Assembly (NCBI GenBank): GCA_021397845.1
Contig: CM038047.1
Span: forward strand, 132,042,112 to 132,106,111
From: Areca catechu
Taxonomy: Eukaryota; Streptophyta; Magnoliopsida; Arecales; Arecaceae
Length of the DNA: 64,000 bases
Direction of reading: 5' to 3'
The position numbers and the translations under genes were made by a program. Shown piece after piece: positions 46,031-57,634 of the stretch (its first letter is position 1; each line of letters starts with the position of its first letter). The notes under the pieces were generated by a model. The model saw nothing but the letters and a program-made list of their open reading frames with translations, had not been told where the DNA came from and did no database searches.

Positions 46031-46401
46031 CTTGAAGACTTGGATTTCAGAATCATTATCATGGAATTATCCTAAGTTCGAAGATTTATTATTATCTTAA
46101 GCTTTGGAAGATTCAATTTTATTTTAAGTCCGAAGACTTATTATTATTTTAAACTTCGGAACATTCAATTTTATTTCAAGTCTGAAGACTTTATACTTGG
46201 ATGAATCCTCATTCTAAAATTAGAGGTAAAAGTAAATACACTTGCCCAAAAGGTTGCTTATTCACAAGTTTCATATGGATAATAATATCATAATATGATA
46301 TCCTACTCCCGATGAATTTATACTTGAAACTTATTTCATCGAAACCTAAATTTCCATTCATGTAAAGTAGTACATGCATTCTATTTTTTTTTTAAAAAAA
46401 A

Positions 46402-46825
46402 TTATAGATCACCTTCAATTAGAGTGTCTTCTGTTTGGATAAGGTCTATCGGTTCGGCAACCGCCATTATCCCTTCTTCAGCTATTTTTTCAGCTACAGC
46501 AGATGCTTCAAAGGGACCTTTTGGTGATTTAGGCTCTTCTATCTCTTCGAGGTTAAATAACTGAACCCTCGAAATGTTTAGATTCGAGTATAATTTCTGT
46601 ACTTCTTTCATCCCATCATTGAAGCCTACCCAATAACTGAAGGTTCCAGCATCAATCAACTCATCATCAAAAGCTAAAGACTTCTTGTAGTCTTCGACCG
46701 CTCTACTTAATTGGTCTTTCAAAGACCTTATTTTTTTGGCTGATGTTTTAGTTTTCTTAATTGCTTCTTTGGCCTTCTTGATAGCTTTTATTGGCTCTAC
46801 CCTATGATTTTGATGAATAACGAAA
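46402..46825 (-). pseudogene. Antisense ORF of T1, truncated by the copia insertion
   Basis: On the minus strand the frame is open from the copia border (46825) to 46402: Lys-rich coiled coil (IKKAKEAIKKTKTSAKKIRS), then FDDELIDAGTFSYWVGFNDG, EVQKLYSNLNIS and an acidic tail. No ATG lies in the remaining part, and the upstream half is beyond the copia element. Tat-lineage elements are known to carry an antisense ORF at this place. The function is not known. The C-terminal pattern resembles that of the T2 ORF at 55770-55930. Confidence 0.6.
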
Positions 46826-48188
46826 TGTTGAGTACATATTTTGTACTAATGATTATTTATGGTTATGAGTTTTAAGGAAACAAGCACCTTAAATTCTCAA
46901 AATTAAGAGTATCATGGCACGCTTTGGCATAAAGCATTTTTTACAATTTGAGGAATCTTTTCTATCTAAAAAAGGCACAAATAAGTTCAATTATTGTTTA
47001 TATATGTTGCATTTAAGTTTCATAAACAATATTTATGTTTTTGGCTTGATTGGCACTTAATTCTGAATATTGCAGAACCAAGTGTCGACACCTGGGAGCC
47101 CAAGTGTCGACACCTGGGAGCCCAAGTGTCGACACTTCAGCATTTGGCATGTAGAAATTTTCCATGTCATGCCAAGTGTCGACACTCAGAACTCAAGTTC
47201 GATACTTGAAACTCAAGTGTCGACACTTACGTTCCCAAGTATCGACTCTACGCCTGAGACTTTTTGAAAGTCTAAAACTTGGCCATGGAGAGATTTTTGT
47301 GTCAAATGTCGACACCTTTGAGTCAAGTATCGACACTCGAAATCTGACAGCCTCAACGGAACTATTTTCTGACAGCCTAAAATTATTGTTTTTAGCTCTT
47401 AACGGCTAGTTCTTGATCCCTAATGGTCTAAAATAATTTTTTGGATGTTTTTCATGTATTTAAGCTTCACCAAACTCACTTATAAAGCAAGAGAAAAGAG
47501 GAAAGAAAAGAAATATCCAAGAGTTAAAGCCCTTCTTCAAGAACTCCACTTCCAAAAGCTAAAAAGGAGAGATTCCACTGAAAAAGGCTATATTCCTTTC
47601 ATTTCATCATTCCAAAAGTGTTCTTGAGAAGATTCTAATTCAAGTCATATTAAGCAATCATTCAAGAGCTTCAAAGATTCCTCATCTACTCTAAGAAGAT
47701 AGTTTGTTTGTGTTTACATTCTTGTATTATGAATTTACTTTTGTTTGACCTAGCTTTCAAGGTTTTTGAAAGTAGGTTGTAAGGTTGTTGGTGAGCCAAA
47801 ACCAACTAGGGTTGACTTATGAGCCTAAAGATAAAACAAGTGTAAAGTTTGTTGGTAAGCCAAGGTGACAAAACCAACTTAGGTTTTGACTTATGAGACT
47901 TGGAAAACAAGTCGATTGTAATCTTTGAAGAGATTATAGTAAAAATTTCCAAGGAAAGCTTGAGGAGTGGACGTAGGTATTTGGAGAATACTGAACCACT
48001 ATAAATATTGGTGTTTGTGTGTGATTATCTCCTTTTTCCTACTTGCACTTTAATTCCTGCATTTTACTTATTATTTTTCGTTGCATTTACTTAGTGCATT
48101 ATTCACAAACACTACACGGCCTTCACATAATTGTTTGAATTTTTAAAAGATCCATTTCACCCCCCCTCTTGGGCTCCATCTCTGGGCA
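46826..48188 (+). repeat. 5' LTR of the copia element
   Basis: The proposed start is TGTTGAGTAC (46826) and the end TCTGGGCA (48188), five bases before the PBS. The start is inferred from the TG terminus and the end of T1 homology; the second LTR is missing, so it is not confirmed. Confidence 0.5.
47079..47340 (+). repeat. Array of GTGTCGACAC palindromes in the copia LTR
   Basis: The 10-bp perfect palindrome GTGTCGACAC occurs at about 47082, 47104, 47127, 47176 and 47218. One-or-two-base variants lie near 47194, 47237, 47304 and 47323. The first three are spaced 22 bp apart. Most are preceded by 'caa' and several are followed by 'ctg' or 'ttg'. Confidence 0.9.
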
Positions 48189-48193
48189 ATAAG

Positions 48194-48205
48194 TGGTATC
48201 AGAGC
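48194..48205 (+). other. Primer binding site of the copia element
   Basis: TGGTATCAGAGC, initiator-Met-tRNA type. Confidence 0.85.
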
Positions 48206-48248
48206 GCTGGTACTCTCTTGTAGGTCCAAGGATCTTGAGTAAAAGATC

Positions 48249-49926
48249 ATGGCAATCCCAATAAGAATGGATATTGTTGAAGGTCAAGCTTCAAACCGTC
48301 CTCCACTATTTAATGGCACAAATTACACGTATTGGAAGACTCACATGCATATATTTATACAAGCCATTGATTATAATCTTTGGAGGACAATCATCAAAGG
48401 TCCTCATCAGCCTACTATGTTGGTTAATGGCATTCTCACTCCAAAAATGGAAGATGATTAGGATGAGAATAACATTAAGTAAATAGAGCTTAATGCTAAG
48501 GCTATGAATCTATTGTTTTGCTCATTGGATCCGAGTGAATTCAATAGAATCTCTAACTGTCTCTCTGCTAAGAAAATATGGGACACACTTTAGGTTACCC
48601 ATGAGGATACACACCAAGTAAAAACAACTAAAGTTAACATGCTCATTCACACATATGAAATGTTCAAAATGGAACCTATTGAATCTATAAGTGAGATGTA
48701 TACTAGGTTCATAAATATTGTGAATGGAATAAGAAGCTTAGAAAAGATTATATATAATGGTGAACTTGTAAATAAACTTCTCAAGTCTCTTCTAGCTTCG
48801 TGGGACGCCAAGGTAACTGCTATAGAAGAAGCCAAGGATGTCAACACTCTTCCACTCGAGCAATTGTTGGGCTCATTGATGACATATGAGCTTTCATTGA
48901 AGCAAAAGAATGTGGATGTTGATAAGAAGAAGAAGGTGATCGCTTTTAAGTCAACAAATAAAGATGACTCATGTGAAGACTCCGAAGAAGAAGATGAAGA
49001 ATATGAGATGGCTCTCATGGCAAGAAAATTCAGGAGGTTTGTGAGAAAGAAGAAGTATAACTTTAAGAAGAAACCTCTAAAAGGAGAGCCTAGCAAAGAG
49101 AAAGAGCAGCCCACATGCTTTGAATGCAAGAAACTAGGCCACTTCAAAATGGACTGCCCCCTACTTAAGAAGAGCAGAAGAAGACTAAGAAAGAAAGCCA
49201 TGATGGTAACCTGGAGTGACAGCGAGCACTCCAGTCTGAGGAAGAATAGCAAGAAGTAGCAAACTTCTGTTTGATGGCCGATAATAATGAGGTACTTTCC
49301 AAAACTGAAAATGAGTTTACTTTTGATGAGTTGCATGAAGTTTTTGATGAATTAGTTATTGAATTTCAAAAACTAAAAACAAAGCATAAAAAAATAAAAA
49401 GGCAAAATTTGGATTTAGTTAAAGCAAATGACAAGTCTTCAATTGAGAATGATTTCTTACTTCTTCAAAATAAAAAGCTAAATGATAAAATTATTTTCCT
49501 TGAAAAAGAAAAGAAAGCTTTGAAAAAGAAAGCTCTTCTATATCAAATGAAAACTTTTCAAAACAAAATAATGAGATTTTGAAAGAAAACAAAAAGTACA
49601 AAGAACTTAAAAAGTTAAAACTATTTGTTGAAAAATTTACATACAATTCTAAAAAATTGAACATGCTTTTAAATAATCAAAGGGCTGTTTTTGATAAAGC
49701 CGGTTTAGATTTCAAAACTCAGAAGAAACAAAAATTTTTCAAGAATTTCTTTGTGCCTGCATCGTCATCAATTACTTGCTATACTTATGGCATTATAGGA
49801 CATAAATCTTACTTGTGCAATAAAAGAAAATATAGCAATATTAAGAAAGTTTGGGTTCCAAAAGGAACCATTACTACTAACCTAAAAGGACCCAAGATGA
49901 CTTGGGTACCTAAAGTCTCCACCTGA
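48249..49926 (+). pseudogene. gag of the copia element
   Basis: Starts MAIPIRMDIVEGQASNRPPL at 48249, with FNGTNYTYWKTHMHIF typical of copia gag. In-frame stops at 48459, 48480 and 48591 interrupt it; the frame is then open to 49259, including a CCHC knuckle at 49116-49157 (CFECKKLGHFKMDC). After a frame change, 49271-49582 and 49579-49926 encode a Lys/Glu-rich coiled coil and a second, damaged knuckle (CYTYGIIGHKSYLC, second Cys lost). Confidence 0.85.
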
Positions 49927-49954
49927 TTTTTATTGTAGGTGTGCCTTACAACCA

Positions 49955-51523
49955 ATAAAAGTAGAATATGGTACCTCGACAGCGATTGATCAAGGCACAT
50001 GATCGGAGATATAGAGTAGCTCTCATCGCTTGTATATTAGAATGGTGGTAATGTAATATTTGGTGATAATGGAAAGGGCAAGATTGTCGGAATTAGTAAA
50101 GGCCATATCATCCCTTCTACTTATATTGATAATGTATTGTATGTTGATGGTTTGAAACATAATTTACTTAGCATTAGTCAATTTTATGACAAGGATTACA
50201 AAGTTATTTTCAAATCTTCTATGTGCATTTTTCTAGTCTAGATGATAATGGCATCAAGTTCATTGGTCATAGGCATGGCAATATTTATATGGTTGATCTT
50301 GATAATCTTCCTGTTCAAAATGGACAATGTCTAGTGGCAATGGAAGCCAAGATCAATGAAACTAGTCGGCTTTGATATCGTAGACTTGGACATGCAAGTA
50401 TGCATTTGATTTCAAAACTAAGCAAAAAAATTTGATAAAAGATTTATCGAAACTTAGTTTTGAAAAAGATAAAATTTGTAGTACTTGCCAACTTGGAAAA
50501 TAAACCAAATCATCTTTTAAACCAAAAGGAGTAGTCTCTACATCTAGACCCTTAGAGTTGCTTCATATTGACCTCTTTGGCCCAACTAGAACATCTAGTT
50601 TGGGAGGTAAGAAGTACGGCCTAGTTATTGTAGACGATTCCTCATATTTTATATGGGTCATGTTTTTAGCACATAATGATAAAACATTTTCTGCATTCAT
50701 TAAATTTCATAAAAGAGTTTCAAATGAAAAAGGTATTTCAATTGTATCTTTAAGAAGTGACCATGGAACCAAATTTGAAAATTTTGATTTTGACAAATTT
50801 TCTATTGAAAATGGCATTCATCACAATTTTTCAGCACCTAGGACACTTCAACAAAATGGGATGGTAGAAAGGAAAAATAGAACTCTTGAGAAATGGCACA
50901 CACAATGCTTTGCAAAAATGACCTACCTAGATATTTTTGGGCAGAAGCCATAAACACTGCATGCTATGTTTTGAACCATGTTTTAATCTGACCGATTTAA
51001 AAAAAAACTCTGTATGAGCTTTGGAAGGGTAGAAAACCTTCAATTAAATATTTTCAAGTTTTTGGATACCATTGTTTCTTCTTAAATAATGGTGAAGACA
51101 ATTTAAGCAAGTTTGATGCCAAGTCAGATGAGGGTGTCTTTCTAGGCTACTCTACATCTAGCAAGGCATACAGGGTCTTCAACAGAAGAACTCTTGTAGT
51201 TAAAGAATCCGTATATGTTGTATTTGATGAATCTGACCAAAAATCTTCTATAAAAGAAGATGTGCTTTGTGATGAAACAGGTACTAAAAGAACTGAATAT
51301 GTGAACAACAATGAAGAGCCTACCAAGGAAGAAGAAGATGATCAAAATGTTGAAAGAGGACAAGATCAAGAAAATTAAAATGCATCATTACCAGATCCTC
51401 TACCTAAAGAATAGAGGTATGCTCATGGACGCCCCAAAGAACTTATTATTGGTGATCCATCAAAAGGTGTAAGTACTCGATCATCTCTTAGAAATGTTTG
51501 CGATTATTTAGCATTTGTGTCTT
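49955..51523 (+). pseudogene. Protease and integrase of the copia element
   Basis: The protease motif reads WYLDSD followed by a stop, where copia proteases have D-S-G then Cys, so the active site is destroyed (about 49968-49989). The GAG-pre-integrase zinc motif follows (RLGHASMHL, then KICSTCQLGK, 50385-50500, with two stops). The integrase core is open at 50558-50953: HIDLFGPTRTSS, VDDSSYFIWV, RSDHGTKFEN and NGMVERKNRTL. A post-core linker (SDEGVFLGYSTSSKAYRVFN) runs to about 51500. RT and RNase H are absent because T2 cuts in. Confidence 0.85.
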
Positions 51524-53591
51524 GTTACCACCAAGATCGTTGTGGCCCGTAGCTACTACCGGTGCCGGAGTGCGCTCCCTTCGCTGCCTGGCGGTCCTCT
51601 GGTCCTGGACCTACAAAATAGGGGTTAGTGACCCGGGCCGGGGTTTTCGGTGGGGGCACTCCGACGGTCAAGTCAGTGACGATCCAGGGGAACAAATCAT
51701 CCTGGTCGAGGCCCTCTTGATGGACTCCACACGAGGAGGAGTGTGTTATGTAAGAGTGAGATGTGAGTGTGTCAGGGGAAGTGCGGCCTAGTTAGAGGGA
51801 GTCTCTTTGTGTCCCTTCCGCCCGACCTTACTTGAGGATACTGGTGGTGCTGTGCTCCTCTTCCTCATGGAGTGTGCACTTGTGTTCCAGTGTCATGGCT
51901 TGTGCGTCGCCTATGTTGTGGTTATTACCTCCGAGTTTTTGTGAACTAGGTTTCCGTTGGGCGTCCATCTTGGGATCTCCACTGGGCTATTAGGCACGTG
52001 CGGTGGTGTCTCGAGGAGCCTTTCCTGATTTGTGATAAGGGAAGCTATCATGTGCTCTGACATTCCCCTTGGTCACCTCATTTCGGGAAACCTGGCAGAA
52101 CCTCGATCGGTGGGCCGCTGCCCCTGGGATTCGATTCTCCTGGTTGGCTTTTTCTCTTGGGTGGTCCAGGTAGTTGGTGAGGAGCATGGCACCACGATCA
52201 GTGTGTTTCTCCCCTTTCTAGTGTAACAAATTGCTGCAGGCAGTCAGTACAGTATGGCAAGTGCTCCAGTGTAGTCCTCGATCGGCTCGTCGGTGTCCTA
52301 GGATGGTGGTGCCAATGTCCGAGCTGGGGCTGAGCTGGAATGGCAGGGCTCGCTTCGACCAAGACACCTCCAGCTTGTAGGGTCATCTTAGTGGAGGAGG
52401 GCAGAGTGCGGGCCCGATCCAAAGGGCTCATGCTCGGAGAGGCTCCACGTGGCGTAGGAGGACTGAGCTCGACTCCGACCACAGGGCTCGATCTCTAAGG
52501 GTCTCGCTCAAGAGGGCAGATTGCGGGCCCGGTCCAGAGGGCTCACACACGGAGAGGCTCCATATGGCGGAGGAGGGCTAAGCTCGACTCCGACCACAGG
52601 GCTCGATCCCCGAGGCTCTCGCTCTGGCGGGTAGAGTGCGGGCCCGCTCTAGAGGGCTCATGCTCGGAGAGGCCCCACATGGTGGAGGAGGGCCGAGCTT
52701 GACTCTGACCACAGGGCTCGATCTTCGAGGGTCTCGCTCTGGAGGGCAGAGTGCGGGCATGGTCCAGAGGGCTCGTGCTCGGAGAGGCTCCACAAGGCGG
52801 AGGAGGGTTGAGCTCGACTCCGACCACAGGGCTCGATCTCCAAGGATCTTGCTCTGGAGGGCAGAGTGTGGCTCCAGCCTAGGCATCCCGAGCTCGCAGG
52901 ACCAACCTGGCAGAGGATAGAGCTCGACTCGTTGTCTTGAGGGAGCTCAGCTCGGCTCGGTAGAGGAGTCTTAGCAGGAGAATTCACATGGCGTCTGACG
53001 CGGTGGCTTCCATTGACGTGGTGCCTATCGGTTTTTCCATGTCAGCAATCCTGCCACATCATTTGCCCTCCACTCCCGAGGCTCGCTAGTGCATGATGCT
53101 CGGGCCAAAGTGAGTAATTGAGGTGCTGACATGAAAAGGCGGAGATCTTGCATAATGATGGCCATGATTGCTGGCACTTCGTGAGACAGTCCAGCAAGCC
53201 AATACGGGGGCGCCACGTGGCCATGTCCGAGGAGTAGTTAATGTTGGCATGAAATTTAGAGCGGCCAGGATGCCGTTTTCACTGATGGGCTGCAAGTGGC
53301 ATGGATCCGTTGGCGGGGGGGGTCGGGTCGTTATGGATCCATCGGGTCATTTCGAAATGAAAGGAAGACCTTACCCGAAACATCCATACTTTTGAATTCT
53401 CCATGCTTGCTACTATGTTCGGGCTTTCTTCTTCCTCCCAGTTTCCTCAGATCTTCTAAGGAACCAGGTTAGTCCCCTCTTTCTTTCTCCTTCACCAGAA
53501 TAGGATCTTCGCTCCAGGTCTGGGGTCTCCTTCGAGTCGAGTCCGTTCTTCATCCTCCTCTTCGAGTCCTTCACCTCTCTTTTTCTTGAGG
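51524..53591 (+). repeat. LTR or leader of T2, GC-rich
   Basis: No gene is supported; ORFs here follow from high GC and repeats. The boundary between LTR and internal region cannot be fixed without the second LTR. Confidence 0.45.
52408..52880 (+). repeat. 115-bp tandem repeat, about four copies
   Basis: The marker 'agggctca' recurs at 52423, 52538, 52653 and 52768, an exact 115-bp spacing. Units share 'cgactccgaccacagggctc', 'cgctctggagggcagagtgc' and 'ggagaggctccacatggcgg'. The regular spacing suggests fairly recent expansion. Confidence 0.9.
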
Positions 53592-56183
53592 ATGTCCCAC
53601 TTTGTCCTGGGCTTCCGCCCCTCCACTGATCAGGGTGAGGCCAATCCCTCTGAGCGGAGGCTGGCATCTTCTTCCTCCTCCGGTGAGGGGGAGGATACGA
53701 CTCGCTTCGAGTTCAGTAGGATGCATTCTCCCGGTCTGGTGCTCATCAGGGAGCCTGGGTCTGGTCCTTCTTTACCTCCTCCTTCTTCTGTACATATTTT
53801 TGATTCTATCTGATCCACAAGTCCTGGCGGGGTCGCCTCAACGATCACCGCCGAGGAACTGGGGACCGTTCGGGATGTCTATGGCATCCCACATTCAGTT
53901 CGGCTTATGATCCCTCAACCAAGGGAACGGATCACTTCTAGTGGCTTGGGCCGCCTTGCTTTTTATGAGAATACCTTCTCTAGGGGTCTCCACTTTCATT
54001 TCCATCCCTTTTTCCTGTCCGACTTGGACAACTATCATTTGGTCCCTGCCCAGCTAGTGCCAAATGCTTTTAGGGTCATCTTCTCCTTCATCGTGCTCTG
54101 CCACCTCCATGGGTTTGTTGCCCGTTTCTCTTTGTTTAGGGCTTTCTTTGCCCTGAAGCACCACCCGACTGAGGATGGGTGGTGGTCCATGTCCTCTCGC
54201 CCGAAGGGCATTAGATTCAAGCTCCCCTCTTCCATCAAGAGATGGAAGAGTAAATTCTTCTTCGTCACGGTTGAGGGGGTCGACTAGGTATGGAGCGATC
54301 CGGACCAGTCCCCCAACCGAAATTCTGTGGTCGATGTGGCTGACCGAGATGACTACGAGCAACTCTGCACCACCCAGATCCCTTCTCTCGAGGTTCTGTT
54401 ATTAGAGCAGAACCTTTCCGATGCCAGGGTCGACCCAAGAAATGAGTTGGGTGAGTTCGACCTGAACTTTTCTTTTTCTTCTTTGCATTCCTTTCACTGC
54501 TTCCTACGGGCCCTGACCATTGTGTGATTTTCATGCTGGGATGATTTTCATATAGAGTGACCTGCTGGCGATCACCCGAAAGAGACCGCTGACTGGGCCG
54601 GTTGAGGAGCCCCCGACTAGGCGGGCTCGGGGCGAGGGCGCACCCACGACTGTTCCTGCCATGGTGGCCGGTCCGAGCTCTGCTGTCCCCGCCGGTCAGA
54701 GTTCACGAGTGGCCCGAGCTACCCCTACACCAGTGGAGAGGGTTGCATTTGCGGTGCCGGGGCCAGTCTAGCAGGAGGCCCAGACGGTCCCAAAGCGGCG
54801 TGGTCATTAGGGGGTGGCCCCCGCTACGGAGCCTGAGGTAGTGGCCCGAGTAAGGGCCGTAGCTGCTGCCGTTACGTCTTCTAGTCCTCCATGTCTGCCT
54901 ATGATCGAGATTGGGCATGAGGAGGTTCGGGCCGCGACCAAGGCTGGGACTAAGGCACCGCATGCACCAGTGTCAGCTCCTCAGCCTGCTTCCAGGGGCC
55001 CTGCAGCTAGTGGGGCAAGGCCGCCTACTCCAAGAGAGAGTATGAGGGAGGAGGTGCGATGTTGTCTCCCCTTCAAGATGGTGCCGGAGAGCTCATTCCT
55101 CCGGAGCCCTGAACTGGCTGAGTGCATGATGGATTTCTAAATCCAGACATGCGACCGGCAAGATATCATCAGAATGCGGCTGAGCGATGTCCTAAGTGCC
55201 ATCTTCCCCTAGCTTTACTCGATGGGCTATTCCTTTCTTCTTCTCTTTTTTTTTTTTTTTTTTTGTTTTTTTTTGTTTTTTTTTAGCTGACCTCTTCTCA
55301 TGGTGCAGATCAGTGCCGAGGCCCTCTTCATTAAGGGCTGCTATCAGAACCAGGAATGTATCGAGCGGCAATAAGTGGCCGAGATCAAGTCTCTAAAGAC
55401 CGATCTGAAGAAGAAGGCCAGAGCGAATGGGGTGCTCGAGCAGAAGGTCAAAGACCTGGAGAAGCAGCTCGTCGATGTCGAGGGGCGAGCGAAGAAACTC
55501 CTGGAGGCCCATGACCTGGAGCGGAGTCACTCAAAGAAGGCTATCGACGATCTCTCCACCGTCGAGAAGAAGCTGAACTGGTACAGTGCTGAGGCTGATC
55601 GGCATAAGGAGGCATACTGAGCTACCCGGTGGAGCTGGCAGCAAGGAAGGAAAAGCTAGTCACGGCTGAGAAGGCGGCAGAGGTGGTGACCAAGTCGGTA
55701 GAGGCTGCCATGATGGAGGCCGCCGAGGCAAAGAAGGGGGCCGTTGAGGCCAAAAAGGGTGCCGAGGAGGCCATTGCAAAGTTCAAGGCCTCGGATGAGT
55801 TCGTTGCCGAGATTCGTCAGACGGCTTCGGACTCCTACAAAGGCTTTATGTTCTTGCATGGCCAGATCGAGGCGCTTACTCCCGAGAAGAGCCACAGTTG
55901 CCTCAAGTATCCTTCAACCTCGGATGTGGAGCCTGAAGAGGAGGTCACCGAGGAAGCTATGGCCTCCGAGCCTCTGATGCCAGCTGAGGTCGAGTCATGC
56001 GAGGTTGGAGCTGATCAGCCAAAGGTTCCTGAAGGTGGGGCCTCTCAGCCTCAAGGCTCAGTAGGGGGCCGGCCAACGCAGAGTAGCCCTTTCTTTTTTC
56101 CTTTTGTATTTTTTTCTTTCTATACTTGGTCAGGGCCACCCAGCATGTCGGGGGCCCGTAGAGCATTTGTAACTGGCTCTTGA
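53592..56183 (+). pseudogene. 'Putative gypsy-type transposon' ORF of T2, three exons, broken
   Basis: The ATG at 53592 starts MSHFVLGFRPSTDQ. After a TGA at 53811-53813 the frame continues: TAEELGTVRDVYGIP, RLMIPQPRER, then HFHFHPFFLSDLDNYHLVPAQ and PNAFRVIFSFIVLCHLHGF. This pattern belongs to the plant family named putative gypsy-type transposon. A TAG lies at 54285-54287. An intron at about 54450-54555 has a GTGAGT donor and TATAG acceptor. Exon 2 is Ala/Pro-rich (SDLLAITRKRPLTGP). A second intron with long T runs ends at 55308 (GTGCAG). Exon 3 is a long coiled coil (AEIKSLKTDLKKKARANG, then EVVTKSVEAAMMEAAEAKKG), with a stop at 55375-55377 relative position upstream and a frame change near 55620. 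It ends with FVAEIRQTASDSYKGF and an acidic tail. The function is unknown. Confidence 0.65.
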
Positions 56184-56359
56184 TTAATAAGATTTGAATC
56201 TTCTTACAACATGTCTTTTGCTTCCCTCTTTTTTCTCTTTCTTTCACTCCCCTCCCTCTTTTCTTTGTTGTTTCTCTTTTCCTTCTTTCTTCCTCTTCTT
56301 TTTTTTTTTTTTGTTTAGATGAGTGGGGAGATCAGAGAAGAGGGTCTCACCTCGCCTAG
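56184..56359. other. Pyrimidine-rich spacer of T2
   Basis: Strongly T/C-rich on the + strand, with T runs at about 56297-56314. No gene is seen. Confidence 0.6.
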
Positions 56360-57634
56360 GACTTAATTACCAGGCTTTGGTGTCGGCAAGTCGGGTGCAA
56401 GGTTCTGGCAATTGTGAGCAGCTGGGCTCGGTGGTTCCTTGGCCGGAGAGCTGGGCCCCATTCCAAGGTGCCTGAGGGCTGTTCTCAGGTCTTGGATTAG
56501 CATCTCGGAGTTGGGCTTGAAGATGGTTGATGACTGAGAGCAGCGTGGCTCGAAGGTCCTTTGGTCGGAGATCTGAGCTTCGGTCTTGGGTCGGCATCTC
56601 GGAGCTGGGCTCGAAGATGGTTGATGACTGAGAGCAACATGGTTCGAAGGTCTCTTGGCCGGAGATCTGAGCTCTGGTCTTGGGTTGGCATCTCGGAGCT
56701 GGGCTCGAAGATGATTGATGATTGAGAGCAGCATGGCTCGAAGGTCCCTTGGCCAGAGATTTGAGCTTCGATCTTGGATGATGAAATGAAGGTTTTGTCA
56801 CTGCATTTTTCTCTTATTCTTTTTCTTTCCTTCTCCTCTCCCTCTTTTCATTTCTTTTTTTTTTTTTTTGATGAGTGGGGAGATCAGAGAAGAGGGTCAC
56901 AGGATTTGGTTGCCTTGGAGCTAAGCTCGAGGCCTTCTTGGCCGGAGGGCTGAGCCCCGATCCAATGGTTGCCTGAGAGCTTGGCTCAGGTCTTTGGCGC
57001 CTTGGAGCTAGGCTCGAGGCGTTGATAGGAGCTGCTTGGCTCCAAGATCCCTTGGCATCTCGGAGTTGGGCTCGAAGAACCCTTGGTCGGAGGTCTGAGC
57101 TCTGGTCTTGGGCTGGCATCTCGGAGTTGGGCTCGAAGACGTTGATGATTGAGAGCGGTGTGGCTCGAAGATCCCTTGGAATCTCGGAGTTGGGCTCAAA
57201 GATGCTTTAGATTGAGAGCAACATGGCTCGAAGATCCCTTGGCCGGCGGTCTGAGCTTCGATCTTGGGTTGGCATCTCGGAGATGGGCTCAGAGATGTTG
57301 ATGATTGAGAGCAGCTTGGCTCGAAAATCCCTTGGCATCTTGGAGTTGGGCTTGAAGATGCTTGAGATTGAGAGCAGCTTGGCTCGAAGATCCCTTGGCC
57401 GGAGGTCTGAGCTCTTGTCTTGGGTTGGCATCTCGAAGCTGGGCTCGGAGATGTTGATGATTGAGAGCAGCTTGGCTCGAAGATCCCTTGGTATCTCAGA
57501 GCTGGGCTAGAAGATGCTTAAGATTGAGAGCAGCTTGGCTCGAAGATCCCTTGGCATCTCGGAGCTAGGCTCGAAGATGCTTGAGATTGAGACCAGCTTC
57601 GCTCGAAGATCCCTTGGCCGGAGGTCTGAGCTCG
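56360..57634 (+). repeat. 3' tandem-repeat field of T2
   Basis: Many imperfect units contain 'ttggcatctcggagctgggc', 'tcgaagat', 'gttgatgattgagagcagc' and 'ggctcgaagatcccttggcc'. Spacing between 'ggcatctcgg' marks is mostly about 62-64 bp, or about 93 bp when a 'ggaggtctgagctc' segment is included. A pyrimidine-rich spacer lies at 56795-56870. The field resumes at 63856 after element E. ORFs here, on both strands, are products of the repeat. Confidence 0.85.

Larger units (their letters stand above)
39014..46825 (+). mobile_element. Element T1: Tat-lineage Ty3/gypsy, cut by a copia insertion
   Basis: In order: a repeat-bearing LTR, a leader, a Tat-type gag with a C/H-rich motif, protease, RT with YVDD, RNase H, a second RNase H, integrase, a tandem-repeat region and an antisense ORF. 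The second RNase H and an antisense ORF between pol and the 3' LTR are known marks of the Tat lineage. All genes contain stops and frameshifts. The 3' LTR is not in the window because a Ty1/copia element begins at 46826. The exact LTR start is uncertain. Confidence 0.8.
46826..51523 (+). mobile_element. Ty1/copia element inserted in T1, 3' part cut by T2
   Basis: LTR, PBS, gag with CCHC, a coiled-coil region, protease and integrase in copia order (integrase before RT) are visible. The RT and the 3' LTR are not in the window: the sequence stops being copia-like at about 51523, inside the pre-RT linker (KELIIGDPSKGV near 51440). All coding parts have stops. A long coiled-coil segment after the first CCHC recalls the SIRE type, but the clade is not certain. 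Confidence 0.8.

Noticed and set aside
47070..47409. Possible CRISPR-like array in the GTGTCGACAC region
   Set aside because: Spacing is irregular, units are palindromic and short, and the context is a plant copia LTR.
48194..48205. tRNA gene fragment
   Set aside because: TGGTATCAGAGC and its other copies are primer binding sites next to LTRs; no cloverleaf follows.
52198..53395. Several 60-110-codon ORFs on both strands in GC-rich DNA
   Set aside because: High GC and the 115-bp repeat explain them; the frames are periodic products of the repeat.
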